The notes under the pieces: model-generated
What the model was told of the DNA's origin: nothing
The model's input: the letters and a program-made list of their open reading frames with translations, nothing else
The model's database searches: none
Position numbers and translations under genes: made by a program
NCBI GenBank assembly: GCA_002373375.1
Contig: DFLE01000048.1
Span: forward strand, 1 to 12,888
Direction of reading: 5' to 3'
Length of the DNA stretch: 12,888 nucleotides
Source of the DNA: Prevotellaceae bacterium UBA3627
GTDB lineage: Bacteria; Bacteroidota; Bacteroidia; Bacteroidales; Bacteroidaceae
Part shown: positions 1 to 7,631 of the stretch, piece by piece
How the letters are laid out: each line of letters starts with the position of its first letter
Position numbering within the stretch: the stretch's first letter is position 1

Positions 1-167
1 CGAACACGGGCTACCTTACGCATAGCCGAGTTAGGCTTTTTAGGGGTAGTTGTATACACACGCACGCACACACCACGACGCTGAGGACATGAGTCCAGAG
101 CTGGTGACTTGCTCTTGTCTACAAGTACCTTTCTGCCTTTTCTTACCAATTGTTGAATTGTAGGCAT
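1..167 (-). CDS. rpsL: 30S ribosomal protein S12, N-terminal part (truncated by window edge)
   Basis: Reading the complement leftwards from the ATG at 167-165 gives MPTIQQLVRKGRKVLV, followed by the S12 signatures CPQRRGVCVRVYTTTPKKPN and SAMRKVARV. 55 codons are present; the C-terminal half lies outside the window. S12 sits at the decoding centre of the small ribosomal subunit and is needed for translational accuracy. Lys43, the classic streptomycin-resistance position in the TPKKPNS loop, is the wild-type lysine. In Bacteroidales rpsL normally heads the str operon (rpsG, fusA and others), which would lie to the left. The ~40 nt before the start are A/C-rich with no Shine-Dalgarno sequence, typical of the phylum. 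The identity is secure from the sequence; the operon is known of the family. Confidence 0.97.
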   Translation of the reverse strand, partial: MPTIQQLVRKGRKVLVDKSKSPALDSCPQRRGVCVRVYTTTPKKPNSAMRKVARV

Positions 168-290
168 TTTGTTTGTTGTTTTTTGTTATTATTATTGTTG
201 TTTATAATCCTTTATCTAATAATGTGTTATACGCTCCGCTTTCCACGGGCCACACACTATGGATATCGCCTTAAAAGGCAAAATCGGGTG

Positions 291-298
291 CAAAGTTA
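291..298 (-). promoter_or_regulatory. Probable rpsL promoter, -7 element
   Basis: The complement reads TAACTTTG, matching the Bacteroidetes -7 consensus TAnnTTTG. Initiation about 7 nt further left would give a leader of roughly 115 nt before rpsL. No good TTTG stands 18-21 nt upstream, only a weak ATGTGG, so the -33 element is poor. The leader contains a short GCCTT/AAGGC inverted repeat (268-279). I did not recognise a ribosomal-protein binding structure. Confidence 0.5.
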
Positions 299-510
299 CG
301 ATTTTTTTTTCTTTCCACATAATATAAAGCACAAAAATCATCTGTCAGCACTCTTAATTTAGACAAATATAACTTGCGTTAACATATTTTAGTATATCAT
401 TCTACTTACAGAGAGATTAAAGAGAGGGTTATACGTGCGAAAAACTGACAAGTGCAGTTTGCAATACGTTATTAATAATATATAATGTAAACTATTTTTC
501 AACTTAATAG

Positions 511-542
511 TTTTTCTTTATTAAATAAAAGATGTATCTTTG
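511..542 (+). promoter_or_regulatory. Promoter of the DASS transporter gene
   Basis: TATCTTTG at 535-542 is an exact TAnnTTTG -7 element. The -33 element is weak (TTTTTC at 511-516, 18-nt spacer). Predicted transcription start is near 549. This decides the gene's start: the in-frame ATG at 532 lies inside the promoter, so translation must begin at the ATG at 604, after an A-rich leader of about 55 nt. Confidence 0.75.
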
Positions 543-603
543 CACTCTCAAAATAATCGTAACAGAAAGAAGTAAAAAAGATTGTAAGAAACAACCAACA
601 ACA

Positions 604-2109
604 ATGTTTAAGAATTTTAACGGAATCCAACTTGTTGACGCCTACCACAAGATGCGTCAGGAGAGAAAGTCGCAGCCCGCGCGCGTAATGAAGAAAGCTA
701 TCGAGGCCATAGTGGTGGCCATTGTCACGCTTATTTTATGGAACATGCCCTCCACTGCCTTCGGCATAGACGGCCTCACGGTGGTGCAGCAGCGCATCAT
801 AGCCATCTTCGCCTTCGCCACACTGATGTGGGTGATGGAGGTGGTTCCCTCATGGGCAACCTCAGTGGCCATCATCGTCTCCATGCTCCTGTTCTGCAGT
901 GACTCGGGCATCAAGTGGATGTGTAACGAGGAAGAGGTAGGCACATTGTTGTCATACAAAGGAATCATGGCATGTTTTGCCGACCCAGTCATAATGCTTT
1001 TCATCGGCGGTTTCATTCTCGCCATTGCTGCTACCAAGACTGGCCTTGACGCACAGCTGGCCAAGAGCCTGCTAAAGCCTTTCGGCCAGAAGAGCGAGAA
1101 CGTACTGCTGGGCTTCCTTGTCATCACAGGTCTTTTCTCTATGTTTGTCAGCAACACCGCCACCGCGGCCATGATGCTCACATTCCTCACCCCTGTGTTC
1201 AAGCAGCTTCCTGCCAACGGCAAGGGACGCATAGCCTTGGCACTGTCTATCCCTATCGCTGCCAACATCGGTGGTATGGGTACTCCTATCGGCACACCTC
1301 CTAACACCATAGCACTGAAGTACCTGAACGACCCTGAGGGAATGAACCTCGGTATCGGCTTCGGTCAGTGGATGCTCTACATGGTACCACTGGTACTGGT
1401 GCTGCTCTTCATCAGCTGGCTGCTGCTGCGTAAACTCTTCCCATTCTCACAGAAGACGATAGAGCTCCACATTGAGGGTGGCATGAAGCATGGCATACAG
1501 TCAAAGATTGTCATCTGCACCTTCTTCGTCACCGTGCTGCTGTGGCTCCTCGATACCGTTACCGGCATCAACTCCTACACCGTGGCGCTCATACCGTTTG
1601 TGGTATTCGCCCTCACAGGTGTCATCAACCGCCGAGACCTCGAGGAAATCAACTGGTCTGTCATCTGGATGGTAGCCGGCGGTTTTGCCCTGGGTTACGG
1701 CCTTAACAAGTCAGAACTGGCAGAGCGCGCCGTGGAGAGCATCCCGTTCGGCGACTTCTCTCCACTGTTCATCCTCGTGCTCTCAGGACTCATCTGCTAC
1801 GCATTGAGCAACTTCATATCTAACTCAGCCACAGCGGCTCTCCTTATGCCAATCCTCGTAGTGGTTTGCGTGGCAATGGGCGACAAGCTCGACGCCATCG
1901 GTGGCACATCAACAGTGCTCATCGGTGTGGCCATCGCAGCCTCAAGCGCAATGGTGCTGCCTATCTCTACGCCGCCTAACGCACTGGCCTACGCCACCAA
2001 CCTCGTGGAGCAGAAAGACATGGCACGCATAGGCCTTATCATGGGCTTCACATCTATCGTGCTCGGATATACACTGCTCTACGTCATCGGTACATTACAC
2101 CTTATATAA
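604..2109 (+). CDS. DASS/SLC13 family sodium:anion symporter (probable C4-dicarboxylate or related anion transporter)
   Basis: A 501-residue polytopic inner-membrane protein, a normal DASS length. It shows the two-repeat DASS signature: SNTATAAMM at residue 183 followed by GGMGTPIGTPPN, and SNSATAALLMPI at residue 406 followed by LPISTPPNALAY. In the VcINDY structure the SNT motifs and re-entrant hairpin tips bind sodium and substrate carboxylate. The second motif here is SNS rather than SNT. Family members import succinate, malate, fumarate, citrate, sulfate or phosphate with sodium; I cannot choose a substrate from sequence. The start at 604 is preferred because an upstream in-frame ATG (532) lies within the promoter. 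The gene is monocistronic, followed by a strong terminator. Family certain, substrate inferred. Confidence 0.93.
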   Translation: MFKNFNGIQLVDAYHKMRQERKSQPARVMKKAIEAIVVAIVTLILWNMPSTAFGIDGLTVVQQRIIAIFAFATLMWVMEVVPSWATSVAIIVSMLLFCSDSGIKWMCNEEEVGTLLSYKGIMACFADPVIMLFIGGFILAIAATKTGLDAQLAKSLLKPFGQKSENVLLGFLVITGLFSMFVSNTATAAMMLTFLTPVFKQLPANGKGRIALALSIPIAANIGGMGTPIGTPPNTIALKYLNDPEGMNLGIGFGQWMLYMVPLVLVLLFISWLLLRKLFPFSQKTIELHIEGGMKHGIQSKIVICTFFVTVLLWLLDTVTGINSYTVALIPFVVFALTGVINRRDLEEINWSVIWMVAGGFALGYGLNKSELAERAVESIPFGDFSPLFILVLSGLICYALSNFISNSATAALLMPILVVVCVAMGDKLDAIGGTSTVLIGVAIAASSAMVLPISTPPNALAYATNLVEQKDMARIGLIMGFTSIVLGYTLLYVIGTLHLI

Positions 2110-2137
2110 TATATAGGTCAACATACAATATCAAAAC

Positions 2138-2178
2138 AAGAGTGTCATGAATTGATTTCATGACACTCTTATTTTTTT
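2138..2178 (+). terminator. Rho-independent terminator after the DASS transporter
   Basis: Perfect 14-bp inverted repeat AAGAGTGTCATGAA (2138-2151) / TTCATGACACTCTT (2157-2170) with a 5-nt loop, followed by ATTTTTTT. The stem can also form on the other strand, facing the convergent membrane-protein gene, but the T-run there is poor. It is mainly a plus-strand terminator, possibly bidirectional. Confidence 0.9.
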
Positions 2179-2196
2179 CTCTCGAAATATAACAAC

Positions 2197-2610
2197 CTAT
2201 CTTTTGTGTTTCTTAAGATTCAAATAAGAGAACACTATAAATATTAAGACAAAAGAGATTAGCCCTTCTATAAAACAACCAACCATAATTCCATACTCTT
2301 TTTCAAGATACCCTCTGGTTAGTATATGTATCAGGACAAAGCCCAAGCCTACCACCCATGGATTATCATTTGCTATTTTTCCAAAAAGAGTATCACTCTT
2401 TCGTTTACCCAGAATAAGTCTGCCTGCCATTGGGGCAAGAAAAAGATATCCGCTAATCAATAATCCGGCAATCGCTACTTTGTCAAATATGCTACCACCA
2501 TGAAATTTTGTGTCTTCAACAAGCGGCCTCAAAATGTTTACAAACACCAACGTGATGATAAACATAGTGACAATATACAAAGAACGTCTTAATAAGTTTT
2601 TTACCACCAT
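2197..2610 (-). CDS. Small hypothetical membrane protein
   Basis: 137 residues, not recognised as a named family. I count about four hydrophobic segments (roughly residues 10-30, 43-63, 84-100 and 108-130), so it is probably an integral inner-membrane protein. The C-terminus is basic (NLKKHKR). No catalytic or binding motif is visible. The start is supported by AGAAGG 10 nt upstream, an unusually good Shine-Dalgarno-like sequence for this phylum. It begins 22 nt after the stop of the upstream esterase gene on the same strand, so co-transcription is likely. Its codons are clearly more AT-rich than the esterase's, which suggests separate acquisition. The predicted product is real by hydropathy and start signal; its function is unknown. 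Confidence 0.75.
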   Translation of the reverse strand: MVVKNLLRRSLYIVTMFIITLVFVNILRPLVEDTKFHGGSIFDKVAIAGLLISGYLFLAPMAGRLILGKRKSDTLFGKIANDNPWVVGLGFVLIHILTRGYLEKEYGIMVGCFIEGLISFVLIFIVFSYLNLKKHKR

Positions 2611-2632
2611 AATACATTTTCCTTCTCACTCG

Positions 2633-3883
2633 CTACCTGAACAGCTGCGGTAGGAAGTCGAGCAGATACCTGCGCCAGTTGTCCCAGGTGTGCCCGCCGT
2701 CGCTCTCGTTATATTTATATGGATAACCCGCAGCGTCGAGTTTCTCTCGGTGCATGTCCACCAGCTTCTTCACATAGTCCTCCTTGCCCACGGCAATGTA
2801 ATACAGGCGCGGAGCCTCAGCAAACTGTGCCGCCAGCTTCTGGTCAATACTGTCATAGGTTACTATGTCGTCATACTTCTCAAACTTCTTGTCGAGCTTA
2901 TTCTCCCACTTGTCGCCCACCACGGGAATCTGTCCGGCAAGGCTCTTTATGCCCTTCGTAATGCTCTTTATGCCCGAAATCTTCTTACCGTTGAGCGAGT
3001 TCGTTGTCTGCGGTGAGAACAGTCCCACATAGTCAAATGCCTGCGGATTGTTGGCAGTGATAAACAGCGTATGCAGTCCGCCCAGCGACAGTCCCGCTAT
3101 AGCCCTGTGCTGCTTGTCGTTGATGGTGCGGTAGTGCTGCTCCACGTATGCCATCACCTCCACAGGGAACGCCGCCTCTATCCTTCCTGTCATTGACGAC
3201 AGGTTGCTCGCCTTCGGTTCGGCATTCATATAAGGACTCTCGCCCGGTGCCGCGTCAAGGTCGGCGTTGCCGTTAGGCATCACAACAATCATCGGTTCAC
3301 ACTTGCCCTCTGCCGTCATCTTGTCCATTATCTGCGCCAGCCTGCCCATGTTGAGCCATGCCGTCTCGTCGCCGCCTGAGCCATGGAGCAGGTAAAGCAC
3401 TGGGTAACGCTTCTCCGTCTGGCTGTCATACTCTGCCGGCAGGTACACCGACATACGTCGCTGCATCATGCCGTTGAGGTTTGACGGATACCACGGCTGC
3501 TCCACCCTGCCGTGGGGCACGGGCTGGTCCATGTAGTAGTCTGCCGGCCATCCTGGCACGAAGAAATAGTTATAGTGACGGTCTATGTCGCGCACGGTAG
3601 GCACACCTGCCGGCTCCGTCTGCATCACGTCATCGTCAATCACGAAGTTATAGGTGTACATCTCAGGCGGCAGCACCGCACTGACGTAGGTCCAACTGCC
3701 GTCAGTCTGTCTTATCATCTTCTGCTTACGCAGCACTCCCGAGCCTTGCAGCACCACCTCCTTAGCCATAGGGGCGAAGATAGAGAACCTCATCGTGCCG
3801 TTAGGCAATGGCTCTGCGGCGCTTGCCGTTCCGGCAGCGACGGAGAGTAAGAGTGAGAATAAAAACTTCTTTGTCATAGTCAT
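2633..3883 (-). CDS. Secreted CE1-like esterase with N-terminal early-set (CBM48-like) domain
   Basis: 416 residues from the ATG at 3883 (a second ATG lies at 3877). Residues 1-22 form a signal peptide (KKFLFSLLLSVAAGTASA, cleavage before AEPLP). Residues ~25-115 resemble the beta-sandwich E-set/CBM48 domain often found before Bacteroidetes esterases. The alpha/beta-hydrolase domain follows: LLHGSGG oxyanion region (His167), nucleophile Ser266 in GLSLGG, likely Asp369 in VGKEDY, and His398 in GGHTWDNW. The family (feruloyl/acetylxylan esterases, enterochelin-esterase-like) removes ester groups from plant polysaccharide or siderophores; the substrate here is inferred as a glycan ester. Odd: about 50 lysine-rich extra residues (295-345) lie between nucleophile and Asp. 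A longer open frame starts at 3937 but overlaps the promoter. It leads a two-gene unit with the membrane protein. Confidence 0.88.
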   Translation of the reverse strand: MTMTKKFLFSLLLSVAAGTASAAEPLPNGTMRFSIFAPMAKEVVLQGSGVLRKQKMIRQTDGSWTYVSAVLPPEMYTYNFVIDDDVMQTEPAGVPTVRDIDRHYNYFFVPGWPADYYMDQPVPHGRVEQPWYPSNLNGMMQRRMSVYLPAEYDSQTEKRYPVLYLLHGSGGDETAWLNMGRLAQIMDKMTAEGKCEPMIVVMPNGNADLDAAPGESPYMNAEPKASNLSSMTGRIEAAFPVEVMAYVEQHYRTINDKQHRAIAGLSLGGLHTLFITANNPQAFDYVGLFSPQTTNSLNGKKISGIKSITKGIKSLAGQIPVVGDKWENKLDKKFEKYDDIVTYDSIDQKLAAQFAEAPRLYYIAVGKEDYVKKLVDMHREKLDAAGYPYKYNESDGGHTWDNWRRYLLDFLPQLFR

Positions 3884-3934
3884 GTGTTCGTTTGTCAGCC
3901 GCTGCCGACCTGCGCGTCCGGCTTTACGGTAAGG

Positions 3935-3942
3935 CAAAATTA
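3935..3942 (-). promoter_or_regulatory. Promoter -7 element of the esterase gene
   Basis: The complement reads TAATTTTG, a match to TAnnTTTG, 52 nt upstream of the chosen ATG at 3883. No clear TTTG at -33. Transcription would start near 3928, excluding the longer reading frame that begins at 3937. Confidence 0.6.
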
Positions 3943-4240
3943 CAAATAAAAATCCTATCCCGTCTTTATTTATACGAATTTTATTTATTTTTTTCTTAAT
4001 TTTCGTTCAAAGCAAGGAGACGCTTGCCACCATGGCGTCACAAGGATTCCCTTCCTAATATAACAACTGCAGCCTGACAAAATGGGCAATTTCCGTTCTG
4101 AGTTAGTATTCTGTCAACTACAATCAGCAACAGATTACAGAAAACGAATTTCAGCGCTCGGTACTTCTTTGTCTTGCAAAGAATTAACCATAATCCAGAC
4201 CATAATTTCTGTAAATATATAATTATTCTTGTTTAACAGA
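3943..4240. other. AT-rich intergenic region upstream of the helicase
   Basis: No gene is supported here. It holds a small inverted repeat, GCAAG-GAGACG-CTTGC (about 4013-4028), next to a GACGC/GCGTC pair, resembling degenerate hairpin repeats seen between genes in this phylum. The rest is AT-rich with no long open frame. Confidence 0.5.
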
Positions 4241-4270
4241 ATTGTATATCATAAAAAATTACTATTTTTG
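4241..4270 (+). promoter_or_regulatory. Probable promoter of the upstream ORF and helicase
   Basis: ATTG at 4241-4244, 18-nt spacer, TATTTTTG at 4263-4270 (exact TAnnTTTG). Transcription would begin near 4277, about 25 nt before the small ORF at 4302 and about 143 nt before the helicase ATG. Confidence 0.65.
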
Positions 4271-4301
4271 TATCCATATGCCTTCAAATGCTAACTAATA
4301 C

Positions 4302-4412
4302 ATGAAAAATATAGAGAAAAAGAAATCATCACAAATATATGGCGACGCAAGCCGTCACGTTCTTCAAATAAAATTCAACAAGGGAAAAGTAGGAAGCGTC
4401 ATGCAATATTAA
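4302..4412 (+). CDS. 36-codon small ORF upstream of the helicase (possible leader peptide)
   Basis: ATG at 4302, TAA ending at 4412. The peptide begins MKNIEKKKSSQIYGDASRHV and ends GKVGSVMQY; it is basic, without a hydrophobic segment, and I do not recognise it. It begins about 25 nt after the predicted transcription start and stops 7 nt before the helicase ATG, in another frame, a layout that would allow translational coupling or attenuation. No ribosome binding site decides the matter, and an open frame of this size can occur by chance in AT-rich DNA. Treated as plausible, not proven. Confidence 0.35.
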   Translation: MKNIEKKKSSQIYGDASRHVLQIKFNKGKVGSVMQY

Positions 4413-4419
4413 ACAACAT

Positions 4420-7023
4420 ATGTATATATATATTCTTGTATTTGCAGGCACCATTGCATTGTTTTCATTGTTAGTGGTGAGAAAAAAGTTTAAGCGGCAA
4501 TTGGAAAGAATTGACGCAGAAATATCTGATGCTTTGTCTAGTCATGACCTCTATTGTCAAGAAATAGAAGAAAAAAAGCCAGAAGACAGAGAATATTGTG
4601 ACTTATATGATATAGAAGATGTTTTGAGCTGTCGTTTCAAAGGGCATATTATTACTCAAGCAGAAAGAAAAAACATCACAAATCATTTTAGCGAAATATA
4701 TAATGAAGTCTATTCGTTTAGACGCAAACTGCAGTTTTTCTATTTGGAACCTACAGAACAGATGTCAAAACTAATAGACGACTTCACCTCTATAAATCGG
4801 TTAATCAAAGAACATAACGAGACAACGACAAGAGAGAGACTGGAAGAAAGCCGTGATTTCTTTGACAGTTGTCTGGCCTACCCTCTGGATGAGCAACAAC
4901 GACGCTCCATCATTTCCGAGGAGGAAAACTGTCTTGTCGTAAGCAGTGCTGGCAGTGGGAAGACATCATCAATAGTTGGAAAAGTTAAATATTTGATAGA
5001 GAAAAAAGGAATAAAGCCACAAAAAATTTTGTTGATAAGCTATACAAACAAGGCAGCAGCAGAATTGACAGAAAGGATGGGCATACCAGGATTAAGAGGG
5101 TACACATTCCATAAACTGGCGTTGGACATAATAGGGCTAGTGACGGGAAGAAAGCCATCCATATATGAAAATACTGACACTCTTTTTGTCAAAATATACC
5201 GTGAGTTACTTGCTGATAGCAAGTTTCAGAAGGCAGTGGTGAAATATTTCGTTGACTACCAGATAAAGGAAGATGAATGGGAGAAGCGCAAGAATGAAAG
5301 AAGGCAAACTCTGTCAGAGCTGAAAAATGCAAGGCTCAAGGCTTTGCTTCCCGACATGGACGGGAATACGGTCTATGTAAAAAGCGAACAGGAGCAGAAA
5401 ATATGCTTCGTATTGTCCTCTTTGGGCGTGAAATACAGATATGAGGAAGCTTACGAACATGATGTGGCCGATGAGATGCACTCCCAATACAAACCTGACT
5501 TCTCTATCTATTATGAAAAAGATGGATGCCTACGCAGAGTCTACTTGGAACATTTTGGAGTAGACGAGCATGGGCTGGTGCCGGCATGGTTTGCAAAGGA
5601 CAAGAATATAACATATGATGAAGCCAATCAAAAATATGGTGACGGCATTACATGGAAACGTGAGGTTCATGCTAAATATGGAACGACACTTATCACCACA
5701 TCAAGTGCGGATTTTCAATATTTCGACATGCGCGAGAAGATAATGAAGATTCTGAATAACATTGGTGTTCCTACGGAATTGAAATCAGACGAGGAACTAT
5801 ATGATATGGTGCTACCAAAGGATAGCAAGCAGGAGAAAGCATTTATCAGGCTTGCTGTTACTTTCGCTACGCTTCTAAAATCTAGTTGTAAGACCATACA
5901 AGATGTTATGAGGAAAGTGGATGATGAACGCAGTGAGTTTATTATCAAGCATATCTTCCAACCCGTATGCGAGCGATATTCTAAGGAGTTACAGAAAAGC
6001 AACCAGATAGACTTTACAGATGCTATACTCTGGGCTACACAGCTATGTAAATCGGAACAACCAGTATCATACGACTATATTATCGTTGATGAATTCCAAG
6101 ATATATCCGTTGACCGCTATGCATTCTTGAAAGCCTTGCGTGAAGGACAACCACCAGCAAAACTCTATTGCGTTGGGGACGACTGGCAATCCATTTATCG
6201 TTTTTCAGGCAGCGACATGTCTCTTTTCAATCAATTTGCAGATTATTTCGGACCGACAGAAATTAACAAGATTGAGACAACATATCGTTTTGGAGAACCG
6301 CTTGTAGGTTTGTCTTCACGGTTTATCCAGCGTAACAAGGCGCAGATATCAAAAAACATCAGACCTTTTAACAAACAAGTCAAAACGGAACTGCATTTCT
6401 ATGCTTATGACCGAGCCAACTACAACAAAACTATTGAACAGTTGGTGGCTTCTATCCCAGCAGAGAAATCAATCTTCTTGTTAGGGCGATATTCATTTGA
6501 CGATTATTATTTATCATTTACATATAAGAGCGTAAAAGAAAGTAACCGGTACTTTTATATCATAGGGGGCAGAAAGATTGAATTCTTGACAGTGCATAAG
6601 TCAAAAGGATTGGAAGCAGATTACGTAATTATCCTACAATGCAACAAGGACACTTACGGTTTCCCATCAGGAGTAAGTGACGACCCCGTACTTGACTATG
6701 TGCTTACAAATAGCGACCAGTTCCCTTATGGCGAGGAACGGCGATTATTTTACGTCGCCATCACTAGAGCAAAACTAATGACAATGGTACTTTATGACAA
6801 ACGCTTCCCTTCGGTGTTTGTGGATGAGTTTTTGCACCCAGAGAGCATTACAGAAGTAAGTTATGCAAAACATCCCAATGCAAACAAAAGATGGACACGT
6901 AATGCCGACGAATTTCTGTTGGCGCTGCATCGCGAGGGGAAAAGCATTAAATACATTGCTAAAAAAATGGGACGCAGTCAAACTTCCATAGTAATGCGAT
7001 TAGGGAAATTGAAAGCGGATTAG
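4420..7023 (+). CDS. Membrane-anchored HelD/UvrD-type SF1 helicase with nuclease-like insert and C-terminal HTH
   Basis: 867 residues. Order: a single N-terminal transmembrane segment (~2-21) followed by KKFKRQL; a helical region to ~150; Q motif (LDEQQRR, ~156-162); Walker A AGSGKT with Lys181; Walker B DEFQDIS at 557; motif III GDDWQSIYRFSG at 586; motif V TVHKSKGLEADYV at 724; motif VI GEERRLFYVAITRAK at 771. The motif wording is closest to E. coli helicase IV (HelD), which unwinds DNA 3' to 5'. Residues ~318-430 are an insert resembling a PD-(D/E)XK nuclease: Glu323, YKPDF (Asp360), YLEHFG (Glu377), then WKREVH (412-417) and TTLITTSS. The canonical lysine of E-x-K is Phe379, so it may migrate (for example Lys413) or be lost. 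Residues 825-867 look like a DNA-binding HTH (IAKKMGRSQTSI). The gene is AT-rich against its neighbours. Helicase certain; nuclease, HTH and membrane anchor inferred; role (repair or defence) open. Confidence 0.9.
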   Translation: MYIYILVFAGTIALFSLLVVRKKFKRQLERIDAEISDALSSHDLYCQEIEEKKPEDREYCDLYDIEDVLSCRFKGHIITQAERKNITNHFSEIYNEVYSFRRKLQFFYLEPTEQMSKLIDDFTSINRLIKEHNETTTRERLEESRDFFDSCLAYPLDEQQRRSIISEEENCLVVSSAGSGKTSSIVGKVKYLIEKKGIKPQKILLISYTNKAAAELTERMGIPGLRGYTFHKLALDIIGLVTGRKPSIYENTDTLFVKIYRELLADSKFQKAVVKYFVDYQIKEDEWEKRKNERRQTLSELKNARLKALLPDMDGNTVYVKSEQEQKICFVLSSLGVKYRYEEAYEHDVADEMHSQYKPDFSIYYEKDGCLRRVYLEHFGVDEHGLVPAWFAKDKNITYDEANQKYGDGITWKREVHAKYGTTLITTSSADFQYFDMREKIMKILNNIGVPTELKSDEELYDMVLPKDSKQEKAFIRLAVTFATLLKSSCKTIQDVMRKVDDERSEFIIKHIFQPVCERYSKELQKSNQIDFTDAILWATQLCKSEQPVSYDYIIVDEFQDISVDRYAFLKALREGQPPAKLYCVGDDWQSIYRFSGSDMSLFNQFADYFGPTEINKIETTYRFGEPLVGLSSRFIQRNKAQISKNIRPFNKQVKTELHFYAYDRANYNKTIEQLVASIPAEKSIFLLGRYSFDDYYLSFTYKSVKESNRYFYIIGGRKIEFLTVHKSKGLEADYVIILQCNKDTYGFPSGVSDDPVLDYVLTNSDQFPYGEERRLFYVAITRAKLMTMVLYDKRFPSVFVDEFLHPESITEVSYAKHPNANKRWTRNADEFLLALHREGKSIKYIAKKMGRSQTSIVMRLGKLKAD

Positions 7024-7341
7024 ATATAAGGAACAAGTTGCCATAGTTAACCATAAGTATGCAAATTCAGTTGATAATAATTATTTTTGAAAATTTATGG
7101 TTAATTTCTGGACATTCATGTTAAGACTTGAAACATGAAGAATAGTTATTGTTATTTGTCACAATGCTACAAAAAGGACATTTTTTCTGCCATAGTGTCA
7201 GAAGGAAAATGTGCGCCGGGAAATGCAAAATAGAATGAAGAGGCACAACTATGTACCGGCAAAATCTACAGTTTATGGGAAATGGAGTTGAGGATAACCA
7301 TGCGACAATGGCTTTTTCTTCGCTTTTTACGCTCTGAAACG
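7024..7341. other. Non-coding stretch downstream of the helicase with several hairpins
   Basis: No convincing gene. Inverted repeats: TTAACCATAA (7047-7056) / TTATGGTTAA (7095-7104) with a 38-nt loop; TTCATGTT (7115-7122) / AACATGAA (7132-7139) with a 9-nt loop; and ACATTTT-TTCTG / CAGAA-GG-AAAATGT (7178-7212) with a 9-nt loop. None is followed by a clear T-run, so the helicase terminator is not settled; the second hairpin is the nearest compact candidate. Confidence 0.45.
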
Positions 7342-7429
7342 ATAGCTTTCAGGGTGTAAAAGCATAGCTTTTAGGGTGTGAAGTGATAGCTTTCACAATG
7401 TAAAAGCATAGCTTTCATATTACAGGAAA
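7342..7429. repeat. Four tandem 22-nt repeats with internal dyad symmetry
   Basis: Units start at 7342, 7364, 7386 and 7408, each opening ATAGCTTT. Units 1 and 3 end TGTAAAAGC, so junctions form hairpins such as TAAAAGC-ATA-GCTTTTA (7357-7373) and GTGAA...TTCAC (around 7379-7395). Spacing is exactly 22 nt and divergence falls mostly in the second half of each unit; the fourth unit is degenerate after ATAGCTTTCA. A TGAAACG half-unit precedes the array. No cas gene or unique spacers are present, so it is not CRISPR. Function unknown. Confidence 0.85.
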
Positions 7430-7543
7430 CGGTTCGTTTTTGCATCATACTGATAGTCAGATGGATGCAAAAATACTAAATTCTGGCGTATTTGAGAGCG
7501 GAAGAGCATTTGCTGACTAATATCGCAAGGATTAGGGGCAAAG

Positions 7544-7589
7544 AAAAATCACTTTGCTGAGGAAAAGAACATTATCCTTACAAAGTGAT
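7544..7589 (-). terminator. Terminator downstream of the FadL-type gene
   Basis: Arms ATCACTTTG (7548-7556) and CAAAGTGAT (7581-7589) form a perfect 9-bp stem, with an inner AGGA/TCCT pair. Read on the minus strand the stem runs straight into TTTTCTTTG, a T-rich tail. It lies 122 nt beyond the stop codon at 7712. Confidence 0.65.
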
Positions 7590-7631
7590 CCACTTATTTT
7601 TAACAAAATGTGTATGAAAAAACGTGTGTTA

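Larger units (their letters stand above)
168..603. other. Divergent intergenic region between rpsL and the DASS transporter
   Basis: This AT-rich stretch carries the leftward rpsL promoter (291-298) and the rightward transporter promoter (511-542). The T-rich run at 168-215 is the complement of the A-rich rpsL leader. I see no additional gene: a 70-codon open frame starting at 150 overlaps rpsL antisense and is low-complexity. The part at 299-510 holds no recognisable element. Confidence 0.7.

Noticed and set aside
150..362. A 70-codon plus-strand open frame.
   Set aside because: It overlaps the rpsL start antisense and encodes a low-complexity hydrophobic string from the T-rich complement of the rpsL leader.
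657..1310. A 217-codon minus-strand open frame opposite the transporter.
   Set aside because: The plus strand encodes clear DASS motifs through the same bases; the antisense frame has no recognisable domain.
4182..7106. AATTAACCATAA at 4182-4193 and its exact complement at 7095-7106 flank the helicase like terminal inverted repeats.
   Set aside because: Several 12-base inverted matches are expected by chance in a window this size, more so in AT-rich DNA; no target duplication or transposase accompanies them.
7302..7361. A 19-codon ORF (MRQWLFLRFLRSETIAFRV) running into the 22-nt repeats.
   Set aside because: Its C-terminal part is made of the repeat unit itself and there is no promoter or binding site; a chance frame is more likely.
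7342..7429. CRISPR array.
   Set aside because: The units abut with no unique spacers, are only 22 nt long and no cas gene is near.
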